Below are positions 45,072 to 54,050 of a stretch of DNA of 64,000 nucleotides, in pieces. A model generated the notes under the pieces. The model did not search any database. It was given only the letters and a program-made list of their open reading frames with translations, and was not told where the DNA came from. Origin of the DNA: Sphingomonas sp. So64.6b (lineage in GTDB: Bacteria > Pseudomonadota > Alphaproteobacteria > Sphingomonadales > Sphingomonadaceae); assembly GCF_014171475.1 (NCBI RefSeq), contig NZ_CP048817.1:3534001-3598000 (forward strand). Direction: 5' to 3'. Positions within the stretch are counted from its first letter, which is position 1. Each line of letters begins with the position of its first letter. The position numbers and the translations under genes are program-made.

Positions 45072-45437
45072 ATGACCAGCGCCAGTCAGCTGAAGGAAAC
45101 CTGCGGCCCTTGATCGACCTTTGTACCAGCGCAGGAGAGCACGAAGGAACGCCGTGCTCGTCCGGCTTGAGGACGCGTGGGAAGCTCGATTGAAACGTTA
45201 CGTGACGCGAGCAACCGTAAGTGCGCAACGAGGCTTGGGCCTGGAAAAGCGCACCTATCTTCGCCCTCAAATCATCGGTGGCAACGGTCAACTTCCATTC
45301 TAGCGACAGCCTGATGGCATGCGGTCCGCGTGACTGCGGCGGAGCGCCTGTTAAGGGCGTCACTCGCAACTGTTCACGTCCCGGGTTGATTTTTTCCAGC
45401 GTGCGCCATAGCGCTGTGTAATGTACTGCGTTATCGC
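45072..45437. other. Intergenic region before the aminotransferase
   Basis: About 370 bases without a recognisable gene. The downstream end holds the aminotransferase promoter (TATAAT at 45444). Confidence 0.4.
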
Positions 45438-45449
45438 GTATCGTATAAT
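45438..45449 (+). promoter_or_regulatory. Aminotransferase promoter -10 with overlapping GTATCG element
   Basis: TATAAT at 45444-45449 is a perfect -10. GTATCGTAT (45438-45446) overlaps it and resembles the elements at 41378, 48326 and 50534, a position suited to repression. No consensus -35 is seen. GGAG at 45460-45463 serves the ATG at 45470. Confidence 0.45.
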
Positions 45450-45469
45450 GTGACAGTTTGGAGATGTTG

Positions 45470-46657
45470 ATGTTTGGGGACCTTGCTGAACCGCCCGTCG
45501 ATCCGATCCTCGGTCTTGCGCAAATGCTTGCGCGGGATACGAACATCGACAAGGTCGATCTCGGGATTGGCATCTACCACGACGAATGGGGCCGGGCCCC
45601 CGTTCTCAAATGCGTGAAGGACGCCGAGCGTTGGCTGCTCGAAACCCAGTCGAGCAAGCGCTACCTGTCGTCCGCGGGCAATGCTGACTTCAACTTGCGG
45701 ACACGCGAATTGCTGTTCGGCACAGGCAGCGATGCCTTTGATCGCAGTCGCGCACTGCAGACGCCGGGTGGCACCGGGGCGCTCCGGGTGGCCTCCGATC
45801 TGTTGAAGCGGTTGCGACCGGAAGGCCGGGTGTTCATCCCTGGACCGACTTGGCCCAACCACCCTGGCGTGCTCAAAGCGAGCGGTCATGAACTTGTAGT
45901 CTATCCCTATTATGATCAGGCGACCGCCACCCTCACTTTTGGTGCCATGATGGACGCGCTGGCGGACCTAAAGGCCGACGATACCCTCTTGTTGCACGGC
46001 TGCTGTCATAATCCGTCTGGCGCTGACCTCAACCTAGATCAATGGCGTACGATCGCAAGCTTGGTTGCCGCAAAGGGGTCGGCGGTACTGGTTGATCTTG
46101 CCTATCTGGGTCTTGGGGACGGCCTTGACGAGGATTCCGCCGGCCTTCGCCTGCTCGCAAGTGCCCTTCCCGAGCTGATCGTTGCGAGTTCCTATTCGAA
46201 GAACTTCGCACTCTACCGCGAACGTGTGGGCGCACTGACAGTGGTGGGCGCGACCGAGAAGGCGGCGGCCCTCGCACATTCCCATTCAATCCCGGTGGTA
46301 CGTACGCTTTATTCGATGCCGCCTGATCACGGAGCCGCCATCGTCGCCCGTATACTCGAAGACGGCGAGTTGCGGCGCGGCTGGGAAGCCGAGCTCGCGG
46401 TTATGCGCGAGCGTATCAACGCCATGCGTGCCCAGTTAGCGGCCAGATTGGCTGCTCAGAGCGGCCGCGATTATAGCTTCATCGCGCGCCAGCGCGGGAT
46501 GTTCACGATGCTCGGTATCTCTCCCCCAATGGTCGAGATTCTACGCAGCGATCATCACATCCACTTGACCAGTTCAGGCCGGATCAACGTCGCCGGTTTG
46601 AACACCCAGAATGTCGAGCGCGTCGCGGACGCGATCGCTGCGGTAAACTTGCTGTAA
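45470..46657 (+). CDS. Aromatic/aspartate aminotransferase (class I, PLP-dependent)
   Basis: A ~395-residue enzyme of the AspC/TyrB family, which exchanges an amino group between aspartate or an aromatic amino acid and a 2-oxo acid. The PLP lysine is in SSYSKNFALYRERVG (Lys244 from this start). HNPSG, VDLAYLGLGDGLDEDS (PLP-pyridine Asp) and the substrate-carboxylate Arg in SSGRINVAGL are present. The start at 45470 (MFGDLAEPPVDPILGL) has GGAG six bases upstream and matches the family N-terminus. A weak terminator follows. In this context it would convert a tyrosine-like amino acid to an arylpyruvate. Confidence 0.88.
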   Translation: MFGDLAEPPVDPILGLAQMLARDTNIDKVDLGIGIYHDEWGRAPVLKCVKDAERWLLETQSSKRYLSSAGNADFNLRTRELLFGTGSDAFDRSRALQTPGGTGALRVASDLLKRLRPEGRVFIPGPTWPNHPGVLKASGHELVVYPYYDQATATLTFGAMMDALADLKADDTLLLHGCCHNPSGADLNLDQWRTIASLVAAKGSAVLVDLAYLGLGDGLDEDSAGLRLLASALPELIVASSYSKNFALYRERVGALTVVGATEKAAALAHSHSIPVVRTLYSMPPDHGAAIVARILEDGELRRGWEAELAVMRERINAMRAQLAARLAAQSGRDYSFIARQRGMFTMLGISPPMVEILRSDHHIHLTSSGRINVAGLNTQNVERVADAIAAVNLL

Positions 46658-46683
46658 CGGTGTCGAGGGGGAATTCGGTCCCG

Positions 46684-46705
46684 GCGCCATGGCAGCGGCG
46701 CTTTT
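46684..46705 (+). terminator. Weak intrinsic terminator after the aminotransferase gene
   Basis: A five-base stem GCGCC/GGCGC (46684-46688 with 46697-46701) and an eight-base loop followed by TTTT. Confidence 0.4.
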
Positions 46706-46842
46706 CGCATGCTGTCAGGCGCGCGGGGACCGGAGTCAAAGGCCAACGTAAACTTTGTAGCTGGCCGCTCCCGTAGAGGGCTCCGGTGGCTTCCCCGTGT
46801 CGACATCGAGGCGAGCCGGCCGGTCGCTGCAATCGGGTGAAC

Positions 46843-48264
46843 TTAGCTGGCAGCGACAACAGCGCCTGGATTGCAGTGGTTCTGTGGATCCAGCGCGTGT
46901 TTGATCGTGGCGAACAACGCGTTCTCGACCGGATCGACCGCGCCCGCCACGGCGTCGCGCATTTTTCGCCCTACCCCGTGCTCGGCGCAGATCGATCCGC
47001 CCAGCGCCAGGGCCGTTTCGTGGATGGCCGCCGTTAGCGCATCGAGCGGCAGCTCCGAGCCGTCTTCCGGGTGGTGGATCGAGTAATGCACATTGCCATC
47101 ACCGACATGGCCGAAAGCGAGTGACCTGCACCCTGGCGCCACCGACATTGCTCGCTGTGAGGCCTGCTCGATGAAAGAAGCAACGGCGCCGAGCGGGACG
47201 GCGACGTCGACATTGACCCCAAGCCCGGCTCGACGCTTGCCGTCGACCAAGCCCTCGCGCAGACGCCACATGGCGAGGCGCTGCGCTTCGCTCTCCGCGA
47301 TCGCGGCGTCCAGAATGACTGCGCCCTCCAGCATCCCTGCGAGCGCCTGCTCGAAATCGTTGCGCAGTCCCGCGCCAATGCCCGATGTCGCCACTTCGAC
47401 CAGCACGTACCATGGATGCTCGTCGGCCAGGGGGAGCCGCGTTCCAGCGATCGCGTTGAGCGCGAGTTCTACACCCCAGTGCTGCATCAGCTCGCACGCA
47501 ACCACTAGATCTCCCATCTCGTGGCGCAACCTGTTGAGCAGCGTGAGCGCGGCGCCAGGTGAACTCACGCCGACTATAGCCGTCTCGATGCGACGCCAAG
47601 TCGGGACGAGGCGGACGGCCGCCGCCGTAACGATACCTAAGGTTCCCTCCGCGCCGATAAAAAGCTGCTTCAGGTCGTAACCCATATTGTTCTTCAAGAC
47701 GGTGCGCAGACCATGCCAGATGCGTCCGTCAGGCAGGACCACCTCAAGGCCCAGTATCTGCGCCCTCATCACGCCGTGGCGTAGTGCACGGGTCCCACCG
47801 GCATTGGTCGAAACGAGCCCCCCGATCGACGCGCTACCTTCTGATCCCAACCCCAGCGGAATTTGGAGATCGCTTCCCGCGACCGCTGCCTGCACCTCTG
47901 CCAGCAAGCACCCCGCCTCCGCGATGACCGCGGGCGTATCCGGTTCGATCGCGCGAATCGCGCGTAGTCGGCTGAGCGATAGAAGGATCGTTGGTTCATT
48001 CGGGTCACCCGCGCTGCCTCCTGTCAGGCCAGTGTTCCCGCCTTGTGGTACGACACCCAAGCCGCTGGCGGATGCCGCTCGGACGATCGCTGCGACTTCC
48101 ACTGTGTTGCGCGGCCGCGCCACGGCAACGGAGCGACCCGGCCAGCGCCCCGTCATATCCTGCATGAACGGCGCCATCAGGCACTCCTCGGTGATAATGA
48201 GGCCATCCGCGAGCGCTCCCAACTCGTGGATCAATGCTTCGGTAGATCCGCTCTTTAAAGACAT
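46843..48264 (-). CDS. FAD-linked 2-hydroxyacid dehydrogenase (GlcD/D-lactate or D-2-hydroxyglutarate type)
   Basis: A ~473-residue VAO-family flavoprotein. The FAD-binding PCMH domain is in the first ~210 residues (ARPRNTVEVAAIVRAA, VVPQGGNTGLTGGSAG, GGLVSTNAGGTRALRHG, GAEGTLGIVTAA). The C-terminal FAD-oxidase domain has the metal/substrate motif FGHVGDGNVHYSI and CAEHGVGR. The ATG at 48264 has a strong GAGGGAGG ribosome site; an upstream GTG at 48321 is less likely. It is divergent from the DJ-1/PfpI gene at 48374. It would oxidise a D-2-hydroxyacid to a 2-oxoacid, a second route into the arylpyruvate pool. Confidence 0.85.
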   Translation of the reverse strand: MSLKSGSTEALIHELGALADGLIITEECLMAPFMQDMTGRWPGRSVAVARPRNTVEVAAIVRAASASGLGVVPQGGNTGLTGGSAGDPNEPTILLSLSRLRAIRAIEPDTPAVIAEAGCLLAEVQAAVAGSDLQIPLGLGSEGSASIGGLVSTNAGGTRALRHGVMRAQILGLEVVLPDGRIWHGLRTVLKNNMGYDLKQLFIGAEGTLGIVTAAAVRLVPTWRRIETAIVGVSSPGAALTLLNRLRHEMGDLVVACELMQHWGVELALNAIAGTRLPLADEHPWYVLVEVATSGIGAGLRNDFEQALAGMLEGAVILDAAIAESEAQRLAMWRLREGLVDGKRRAGLGVNVDVAVPLGAVASFIEQASQRAMSVAPGCRSLAFGHVGDGNVHYSIHHPEDGSELPLDALTAAIHETALALGGSICAEHGVGRKMRDAVAGAVDPVENALFATIKHALDPQNHCNPGAVVAAS

Positions 48265-48323
48265 GATCAGGGCCTCCCTCTGGGCTTTACGATTATCGAG
48301 ATTCTCGTCATAATACGACACAC

Positions 48324-48342
48324 TGTATCGCGCTACGTTACA
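48324..48342. promoter_or_regulatory. Candidate operator TGTA-n-CG-N5-CG-n-TACA
   Basis: An imperfect 19-bp palindrome in the divergent interval between the GlcD-type and DJ-1/PfpI genes, containing the GTATCG core seen in three other nearby promoters. Confidence 0.4.
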
Positions 48343-48373
48343 CTCATGCTACACTAAAAGGAGTTGAGCCATA

Positions 48374-49063
48374 ATGTCGCTGACCATCGGGATGATTCTT
48401 TTTCCCGGCCTTACCAATCTCGATCTCGCAGGCCCGTTCGAAGTGCTGGCGAAACTACCCGAAACGCGCGTCGATCTGTTATGGAAGACCATTGAGCCAG
48501 TCGTCAGCGACGCTGGCCAGAGACTGATTCCCTCCCGCGCGCTCGCCGATGCGCCGCAATATGATATTCTTTTCGTGCCTGGCGGGCCCGGTCAGGTCGC
48601 GTTGATGGATGATTCCGAGGTGATCGATTTCGTGCGGCGGCAAGGCGAGGGCGCCCGTTGGGTCACGTCGGTATGCACTGGCGCGCTTGTGCTGGGCGCC
48701 GCTGGATTGCTGGCAGGCTATCGTGCTGCAACTCACTGGACCGCGATGGATCAGCTGGCGCTGTTCGGTGCTATTCCTACTCAAAAAAGAGTGGTCCAGG
48801 ACCGCAACCGGCTGACCGGCGGCGGGGTTACTGCGGGGATCGATTTTGGGTTGACGCTTGCTGCGCTGTTGTTTGGAGAGGATTTGGCAAGGCGCATCAC
48901 GCTCGGCCTGGAATACGCTCCCGAGCCGCCTTTCGAGTGTGGGACGCCAGAACGCGCATCACCTGCCTTGATCGAGGAACTCAGGAGCCGCGGAGCCCGC
49001 CGGGGAGCCGACCGGCTTGCCGCCTCGCAACGCGCTGCTGCACGACTAAACGCGCTGACCTGA
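48374..49063 (+). CDS. inhA: Isonitrile hydratase-like DJ-1/PfpI protein (cytoplasmic)
   Basis: A 229-residue protein without a signal peptide, the best match here to Pseudomonas isonitrile (isocyanide) hydratase, which adds water to R-NC to give an N-formyl amine. Family catalytic residues fall at the published positions: Asp17 (NLDLAGP), Cys101 and Thr102 (SVCTGAL). ATHW and GGGVTAGIDFGL are also present, and the length is typical. AAAAGGAG precedes the ATG. It is divergent from the 2-hydroxyacid dehydrogenase, with a palindrome between. As the only cytoplasmic single-domain member here, it is the likeliest true intracellular hydratase. The gene symbol is by family resemblance. Confidence 0.8.
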   Translation: MSLTIGMILFPGLTNLDLAGPFEVLAKLPETRVDLLWKTIEPVVSDAGQRLIPSRALADAPQYDILFVPGGPGQVALMDDSEVIDFVRRQGEGARWVTSVCTGALVLGAAGLLAGYRAATHWTAMDQLALFGAIPTQKRVVQDRNRLTGGGVTAGIDFGLTLAALLFGEDLARRITLGLEYAPEPPFECGTPERASPALIEELRSRGARRGADRLAASQRAAARLNALT

Positions 49064-49102
49064 CCGGATCAAAGGGCTTCCCTGCAGCGCATCCGCGCTC
49101 TG

Positions 49103-50455
49103 TTACAGATTGACGTTGAACGCCCTTTCCGCACGCGCCTTAGCGATTGGTCGGATCAGCAGCATCGCCATAAGCGACGACAACGCTAGCGTCGCCGGAT
49201 AGCACCAAGCGATGGCGGCGGTGATGGCGCCTGGCCCATGAAAGAACGTTTCGGCGACCAATGCGAAGAAGGTCGGCCCGATTGCGAAACCTAAAAAATT
49301 CTGGATGAGATTGTACAAGGCGACGGATTTGCCGGTCAGTCGCCCGGGCGTGATTTCCGTGAGCAAGGCGAAGGCAGCGATCGGCATTGAGCCGATCAGC
49401 AGATTGGCCAAGGCAAAGCATAACCACATTCCCGCCTGAGTAGGCACGTAAAACATCGCGACGGCCGGGATGGCGTGGAACAGCTGGACCAGTGCCGAGA
49501 CCTTCAGCAGCGCGGCACGATCTCCGCGTACGGCCCGGCCATCAAGGTAGAAGCCCAGACCAATCGACCCCGTCGATGCGCAGATCAGAGCGATCATACC
49601 GGCGGTTGGTCCGATGTCGGCAGGCGACAGCCCACGCGTCCTTCCGATCGCCGCCGCCATCCATGCGTTCCAGCCCGTATTCCCGAGCGACCACATCGTC
49701 GACATCCCGACGACCAGTGCGTAGAGATACCAGTGGGCTCGCCAATGCGCGAGCGTTGCTGCAAAACCAGAATTATGAGCCTGGGGTGCCTCGCGGCGGG
49801 TCGGCTCATGTACCGTGACGGCCAAAAGAGCGACCAACAGGCCGATCACGCCGGGGACGATCAACGCGAATTGCCAAGGTTTGAGCGCGCCAATCAGGGG
49901 AACACCGGCCACGTATCCGTCGCGGGCAAACCCGTAAAGCGCACCACCGACGACCAGCGCGAGCGCAGATCCAATCAGCGGGCCGGTCGTATAAATGCTC
50001 AAGGGACGCGCCCGGCGCTCAGGCGGGAAAGCATCGCGAATCATGGACATCGCGGCGGGCTGGAGTGCCGCCTCGCCGATTCCCAACCCCATTCTTCCGA
50101 CGAACAAGGTCGCATAAGAGCCTGCGAGGCCGCACACCATCGACATCGCCGACCAGACCGCAACGGCTCCCCCGAGCAATCCTCTCCGGTTTGTCCGGTC
50201 AGCAGCGTAGCCGAATGGAATGCAGGATACGCTATACAATGTCGCAAATGCCAGCCCGACCAGCAAGCTGATTTGCACGTCGTCTATCCCGAGATCGGCG
50301 CGGATCGGATCGATCAGGATTCGGATGACGTTGCGGTCAATGAAAGACAACACGAAGAGCAGTGTCAGATAGACGACCATCCACCACGATCGAAGCGAGG
50401 TGGTGCTGGCGTCGTCGGCCGAGAGTGCCTGAACGCCCTGGATATCCGTCGCCAT
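49103..50455 (-). CDS. MFS transporter, Spinster/anion-symporter-like
   Basis: A ~450-residue permease with about twelve helices: FIDRNVIRILIDPIRADLGIDD, FGYAADRTNRRGLL and GRMGLGIGEAALQPAAMSMIRDAFPPERR, the same subgroup as the transporter at 39903. The start at 50455 is set by GGGGGAGA upstream; an in-frame ATG at 50476 is weaker. It is divergent from the ThDP enzyme at 50607 and convergent with the isonitrile hydratase-like gene. It probably takes up an aromatic acid or amino-acid derivative used by the neighbouring enzymes. Confidence 0.82.
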   Translation of the reverse strand: MATDIQGVQALSADDASTTSLRSWWMVVYLTLLFVLSFIDRNVIRILIDPIRADLGIDDVQISLLVGLAFATLYSVSCIPFGYAADRTNRRGLLGGAVAVWSAMSMVCGLAGSYATLFVGRMGLGIGEAALQPAAMSMIRDAFPPERRARPLSIYTTGPLIGSALALVVGGALYGFARDGYVAGVPLIGALKPWQFALIVPGVIGLLVALLAVTVHEPTRREAPQAHNSGFAATLAHWRAHWYLYALVVGMSTMWSLGNTGWNAWMAAAIGRTRGLSPADIGPTAGMIALICASTGSIGLGFYLDGRAVRGDRAALLKVSALVQLFHAIPAVAMFYVPTQAGMWLCFALANLLIGSMPIAAFALLTEITPGRLTGKSVALYNLIQNFLGFAIGPTFFALVAETFFHGPGAITAAIAWCYPATLALSSLMAMLLIRPIAKARAERAFNVNL

Positions 50456-50533
50456 CTCCGAGTCTCCCCCCGTCATGTCTCGCCGTCTAATCGCGATATA
50501 GACAATTTAAGTTAGATCGTATAGCGCAACATG

Positions 50534-50540
50534 GTATCGC
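50534..50540 (+). promoter_or_regulatory. GTATCGC element upstream of the ThDP enzyme gene
   Basis: GTATCGC at 50534-50540, preceded by a related GTATAGC starting at 50519, in the divergent MFS/ThDP-enzyme control region. It shares its core with 41378, 45438 and 48326. Confidence 0.3.
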
Positions 50541-50606
50541 ATGACGCAACAAGCCTCACAGTGCATCTGTTCTCTGGCGGCTGAACGAAAAATGGGAAAA
50601 GAACCG

Positions 50607-52265
50607 ATGGTGAGCATGGATAAGGCAATAGCTGTCGACACGCGAAGGACGGGCGGCGACCTCGTAGTGGCCGGCCTGAAGCGCTGGGGCATCGATACGA
50701 TGTTCGGCGTCCCGGGCGTCCAGCTCGATCAGCTGTTCGACGCGCTATCCCGTGGCGGAGAGGGGATTCGTTTGATTCATACGCGTCACGAACAGGGTGC
50801 CGCCTATATGGCGTTGGGGTATGCGATGGTCACAGGCCGGCCCGGCGTCTGCGCCGTGGTTCCCGGCCCTGGCGTCCTTAACGCGGGCGCGGCAATCGCA
50901 ACAGCCTATGCCTGCAATGCACGAATGCTTTGCCTGACCAGCACCATAAACAGCGCGATGCTCGATCGGAGATTCGGCGCTCTCCATGAAATCAACGATC
51001 AGTCGGGTGTCTTGCGAAACCTCACCAAATGGGCCGCCCGGGCGAGCCATGCCGACGAAGTGCCCGGGTTGATCGATGAGGCTTTCCGCCAATTGTTGAG
51101 CGGGCGTCCGCAGCCGGTCGCGCTCGAGATCCCGCCCGACATCCTGGCACAGCTGACGGTCGGCGATTATCCGGAGGACCGGCCGCAAATTTCCAATCCG
51201 CCAATTGATGCGACGTTGATCGCACAGGCGGCAGCTATAGCGGCGGCAGCCGAGCGGCCAATGATTATCGTTGGTGGCGGTGCTCAGGGCGCCGGCGCCG
51301 CAGTTCGGCGCCTCGCGGAGCAGCTTCAGGCCCCGATCGTCAGCCGCAACATGGGGCGCGGCGTGGTCGATGACGACGATGATTATGCGCTCCCCGCTGC
51401 GGCGGCAATCGACAAATGGCCTGAGGTCGATGTGGTGATCGGCATCGGCACGCGCCTGCAGATTCTTCGCGAATGGGGCACCGATGCGCGGTTGAAAGTA
51501 ATCCGGATCGACATGGATCAGGCGGAGATGAACCGCATCGCCCTGCCCGCAGTCGGCATCCGCGCCGATGCGACCGAAGGTACTGACGCCCTGGCGGATG
51601 CGATTGCCCGCGAGCGAAACAACCGGCCCTCGCGCACCGAGGAAATCGCCGTGTTGCGTACCGCGTTTCGCTTGGGTGTCGCCCGCGACATGGCGCCGCA
51701 GATGGCCTATGTCGACGCTATCCGCGCCGCGATGGGCGAGGACGATGTGCTGGTCGATGAGATGACACAGATCGCGTATGTCGCGCGCTATGGATTTCCG
51801 GTCCACTCGCCCCGGGCGTTCGTCACCTCGAGCTATCAAGGAACATTGGGATATGGCTTCGCCACAGCTCTCGGTGCGCAAGTTGGAGCGGGCTCGCGCC
51901 GCGTTATCTCGATCAACGGAGATGGTGGCTTCATGTACACGATGCCGGAGTTGGCAACGGCGGTACTGCACAATATCCCGCTCATCGCTGTGGTATTCAG
52001 CGATGGCTATTTCGGCAATGTGCGGCGGATCCAGCAGGGCAGCTATGGTGGAAGAATGATCGCGTCGGTGCTCCACAATCCGGATTTTGTGAAGCTGGCC
52101 GAGAACTTCGGTGCAGTCGGCATTCGCGCGGAGGGGCCCGAGGCGCTCCGTCAGGCCATCGAGAAAGCGCGCGGGATCAATGGCCCAGTGTTGATCGAGG
52201 TGCCCCAAGATACCGATTCTATGCCGTCGCCCTGGAAGCACATCCACGGGCGCAAGGTTCGGTGA
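50607..52265 (+). CDS. ThDP-dependent decarboxylase/acetolactate-synthase-like enzyme
   Basis: A ~552-residue thiamine-diphosphate enzyme with the three-domain POX/ALS fold. The N-terminal Pyr domain carries the ThDP-activating Glu (TRHEQGAAYMA). The central FAD/NAD-like domain spans ~195-330, and the C-terminal PP domain has NGDGGFMYTMPELATAV and SDGYFGN for Mg-ThDP. Such enzymes decarboxylate 2-oxo acids such as benzoylformate, phenylpyruvate or indolepyruvate, or ligate them. The start is uncertain (50541, 50592, 50607 or 50616). Its stop overlaps the M20 gene start (GTGA). In context, arylpyruvate to arylacetaldehyde is the likely reaction. Confidence 0.82.
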   Translation: MVSMDKAIAVDTRRTGGDLVVAGLKRWGIDTMFGVPGVQLDQLFDALSRGGEGIRLIHTRHEQGAAYMALGYAMVTGRPGVCAVVPGPGVLNAGAAIATAYACNARMLCLTSTINSAMLDRRFGALHEINDQSGVLRNLTKWAARASHADEVPGLIDEAFRQLLSGRPQPVALEIPPDILAQLTVGDYPEDRPQISNPPIDATLIAQAAAIAAAAERPMIIVGGGAQGAGAAVRRLAEQLQAPIVSRNMGRGVVDDDDDYALPAAAAIDKWPEVDVVIGIGTRLQILREWGTDARLKVIRIDMDQAEMNRIALPAVGIRADATEGTDALADAIARERNNRPSRTEEIAVLRTAFRLGVARDMAPQMAYVDAIRAAMGEDDVLVDEMTQIAYVARYGFPVHSPRAFVTSSYQGTLGYGFATALGAQVGAGSRRVISINGDGGFMYTMPELATAVLHNIPLIAVVFSDGYFGNVRRIQQGSYGGRMIASVLHNPDFVKLAENFGAVGIRAEGPEALRQAIEKARGINGPVLIEVPQDTDSMPSPWKHIHGRKVR

Positions 52266-53437
52266 ACGACATCTCTGCCCGGCGTCCGAGCGCGTCGACC
52301 CTTGCCATTCTGCGGACATTGGTCGGCTTTCCAACGGTCAGTCGCAATTCCAATCTCGCGCTCATCGAGTGGGTGCGCGATTATCTCGCGCAGTACGGAA
52401 TCGACTGCCATTTGTCGCACGGGACCAACAAGGATAAGGCCAATCTGTTCGCGACGATCGGAGAAGGAGCGGGTGGTATAGTCCTATCCGGCCATACTGA
52501 CGTCGTGCCAGTCGACGGCCAGAACTGGAGCAGCGATCCCTTCGAGCTGATCGAGCGCGAAGGGAAACTCTTCGCGCGCGGCACTTGTGACATGAAAGGG
52601 TTCATCGCGGCGGTACTAGCCAAGGTTCCCATGCTGGTTGCGGAATGCCGGGATGAGCCGGTCCACCTCGCCTTCTCGTTCGACGAGGAAGTTGGGTGCC
52701 TCGGCGTCCGCCACCTCCTTGCAGATCTGGTCAAACGCGACGTTCGGCCGCGCGGCTGCATCGTTGGCGAGCCGACCAATATGGTCGCTGTCGTCGGTCA
52801 CAAGACCGGCTCGGCCTATGGCTGTACGGTCACCGGACGCGAAGCGCACAGCGCGCTCGCTCCTTACGGCGTAAACGCGGTCGAATATGCCGCGCAGCTC
52901 ATCGTACGCATCCGGGCCATTGCCAATCGGCTGAAGGCCGAGGAGCGCCGACACGACGGCTACGAGGTTCCGTATTCTACGCTACAGACTGGCGTTATTG
53001 CCGGCGGACATGCAAGCAACATCGTACCCGCGATCTGCACGATGCGCTTCGACATGCGCACCTTGCCCTGGACTGATCCGGACGTCCTGTTCAACGAACT
53101 TCAAGAGTTTGTGCGCGACGAACTCCTGCCCGAGATGCGGGCGACGGCGCCCGAGGCCGATATCACGCTGGCGCTGAACGGACGGGTGCCAGGATTTGCG
53201 ATAGCGGAGGATGCGCCGCTGGTCAGCTATGTTCGGCGCCTTGCCGGCAGCAATCAGCCGCCGGGGTTCGTCACCTTCGGATCGGAAGCCGGTCTTTTTC
53301 AGGAACAAGGCATACCTGCGGTGATCTGCGGGCCCGGGTCCATAAGCCAAGCGCACAAGCCTGACGAATATGTTTCGCTCGAGCAACTAGCGCTGTGCGA
53401 GGATTTCCTCGACCGCTTGGCTACGATCTCATTCTGA
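52262..53437 (+). CDS. M20-family amidohydrolase (ArgE/acetylornithine deacetylase-like)
   Basis: A 391-residue di-zinc amidohydrolase of the ArgE/DapE group, hydrolysing N-acylated amino acids. Motifs: the metal His in LSGHTDVVPVDG, bridging Asp in ARGTCDMKG, catalytic Glu in FDEEVGCLG, GEPTNM, dimerisation-domain REAHSALAPYGVNA and the final His in SQAHKPDEYV. The GTG start overlaps the ThDP-enzyme stop, so the two are coupled and arginine biosynthesis is unlikely to be its job. Removal of N-formyl or another N-acyl group from an aromatic amino acid would fit the isonitrile-hydratase-like neighbours. Confidence 0.85.
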   Translation: MNDISARRPSASTLAILRTLVGFPTVSRNSNLALIEWVRDYLAQYGIDCHLSHGTNKDKANLFATIGEGAGGIVLSGHTDVVPVDGQNWSSDPFELIEREGKLFARGTCDMKGFIAAVLAKVPMLVAECRDEPVHLAFSFDEEVGCLGVRHLLADLVKRDVRPRGCIVGEPTNMVAVVGHKTGSAYGCTVTGREAHSALAPYGVNAVEYAAQLIVRIRAIANRLKAEERRHDGYEVPYSTLQTGVIAGGHASNIVPAICTMRFDMRTLPWTDPDVLFNELQEFVRDELLPEMRATAPEADITLALNGRVPGFAIAEDAPLVSYVRRLAGSNQPPGFVTFGSEAGLFQEQGIPAVICGPGSISQAHKPDEYVSLEQLALCEDFLDRLATISF

Positions 53438-53570
53438 TGATCAAGCCGCGGTCAAAGGTTGGTCAGCGCCTTGTCCTTGGCAGCAAGGCATCATCGATTC
53501 CGGCTGCTCCAGACTGCCTCCACTGAAGTCGGTTGCCTGGCCGGACACTCACTGGCAATCACGCTATTGA

Positions 53571-54050
53571 ATGAAGAAGCCGGACCGCAAACTGCCCGCC
53601 TATAGCGACTCCCTCGCCGGTACGCTGCTTGCCGCGCGCGAGGCGGTCATGTCGCCGATCCGGCCGATGCTGCGCGATGCGGCGGTCACCGAACATCAAT
53701 GGCGTGTACTGCGCGTGCTCGACGATCACGGATATATCGAGCCGACCGCGCTGGCGGGGACAGCGCTGCTTTATGCGCCAAGCGTCGCTCGCATTCTCAA
53801 GGATCTGGTCGAACGCGGCCTGGTGCTGCGCGCGCCCCACCCCGGCGATGGCCGCCGCTCGGTGTTGTCGCTGTCAAACGCCGGCAAGAGCTTGATGCGG
53901 CGCACCTCCGCTAAGACCGTAGCGAAGCTCGACGACTATACCGAACAATTCGGCCAAGAGCGAATCACCGCGCTGATCACCGAGCTCAAAGCGTTGACTG
54001 AGGCGATCGGATCAGCCGCGAGCTCAGGCAAAATCCCGTCAGAGACCTAG
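53571..54050 (+). CDS. hpaR: MarR-family regulator of homoprotocatechuate degradation (HpaR-like)
   Basis: A 159-residue MarR repressor. The N-terminal RKLPAYSDSLAGTLLAAREAVMSPIRPMLR and winged helix VTEHQWRVLRVLDDHGYIEPTALAGTALLYAPSVARILKDL match the HpaR branch, which represses 4-hydroxyphenylacetate/homoprotocatechuate genes until the ring substrate binds. It sits at the edge of the hpa cluster. Its 3' end overlaps the convergent succinate-semialdehyde dehydrogenase gene by 12 bases. The probable target is the divergent hpaE/hpaG promoter region near 57000. Confidence 0.85.
   Translation: MKKPDRKLPAYSDSLAGTLLAAREAVMSPIRPMLRDAAVTEHQWRVLRVLDDHGYIEPTALAGTALLYAPSVARILKDLVERGLVLRAPHPGDGRRSVLSLSNAGKSLMRRTSAKTVAKLDDYTEQFGQERITALITELKALTEAIGSAASSGKIPSET

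Noticed and set aside
50745..52334. Minus-strand frame of 529 codons
   Set aside because: Exactly opposite the ThDP enzyme; His/Arg/Asp-rich composition typical of antisense translation.
52262..53437. Assignment of the M20 gene as biosynthetic argE
   Set aside because: The sequence is ArgE-like, but coupling to a ThDP enzyme in a catabolic island and absence of other arginine genes argue against a biosynthetic role.
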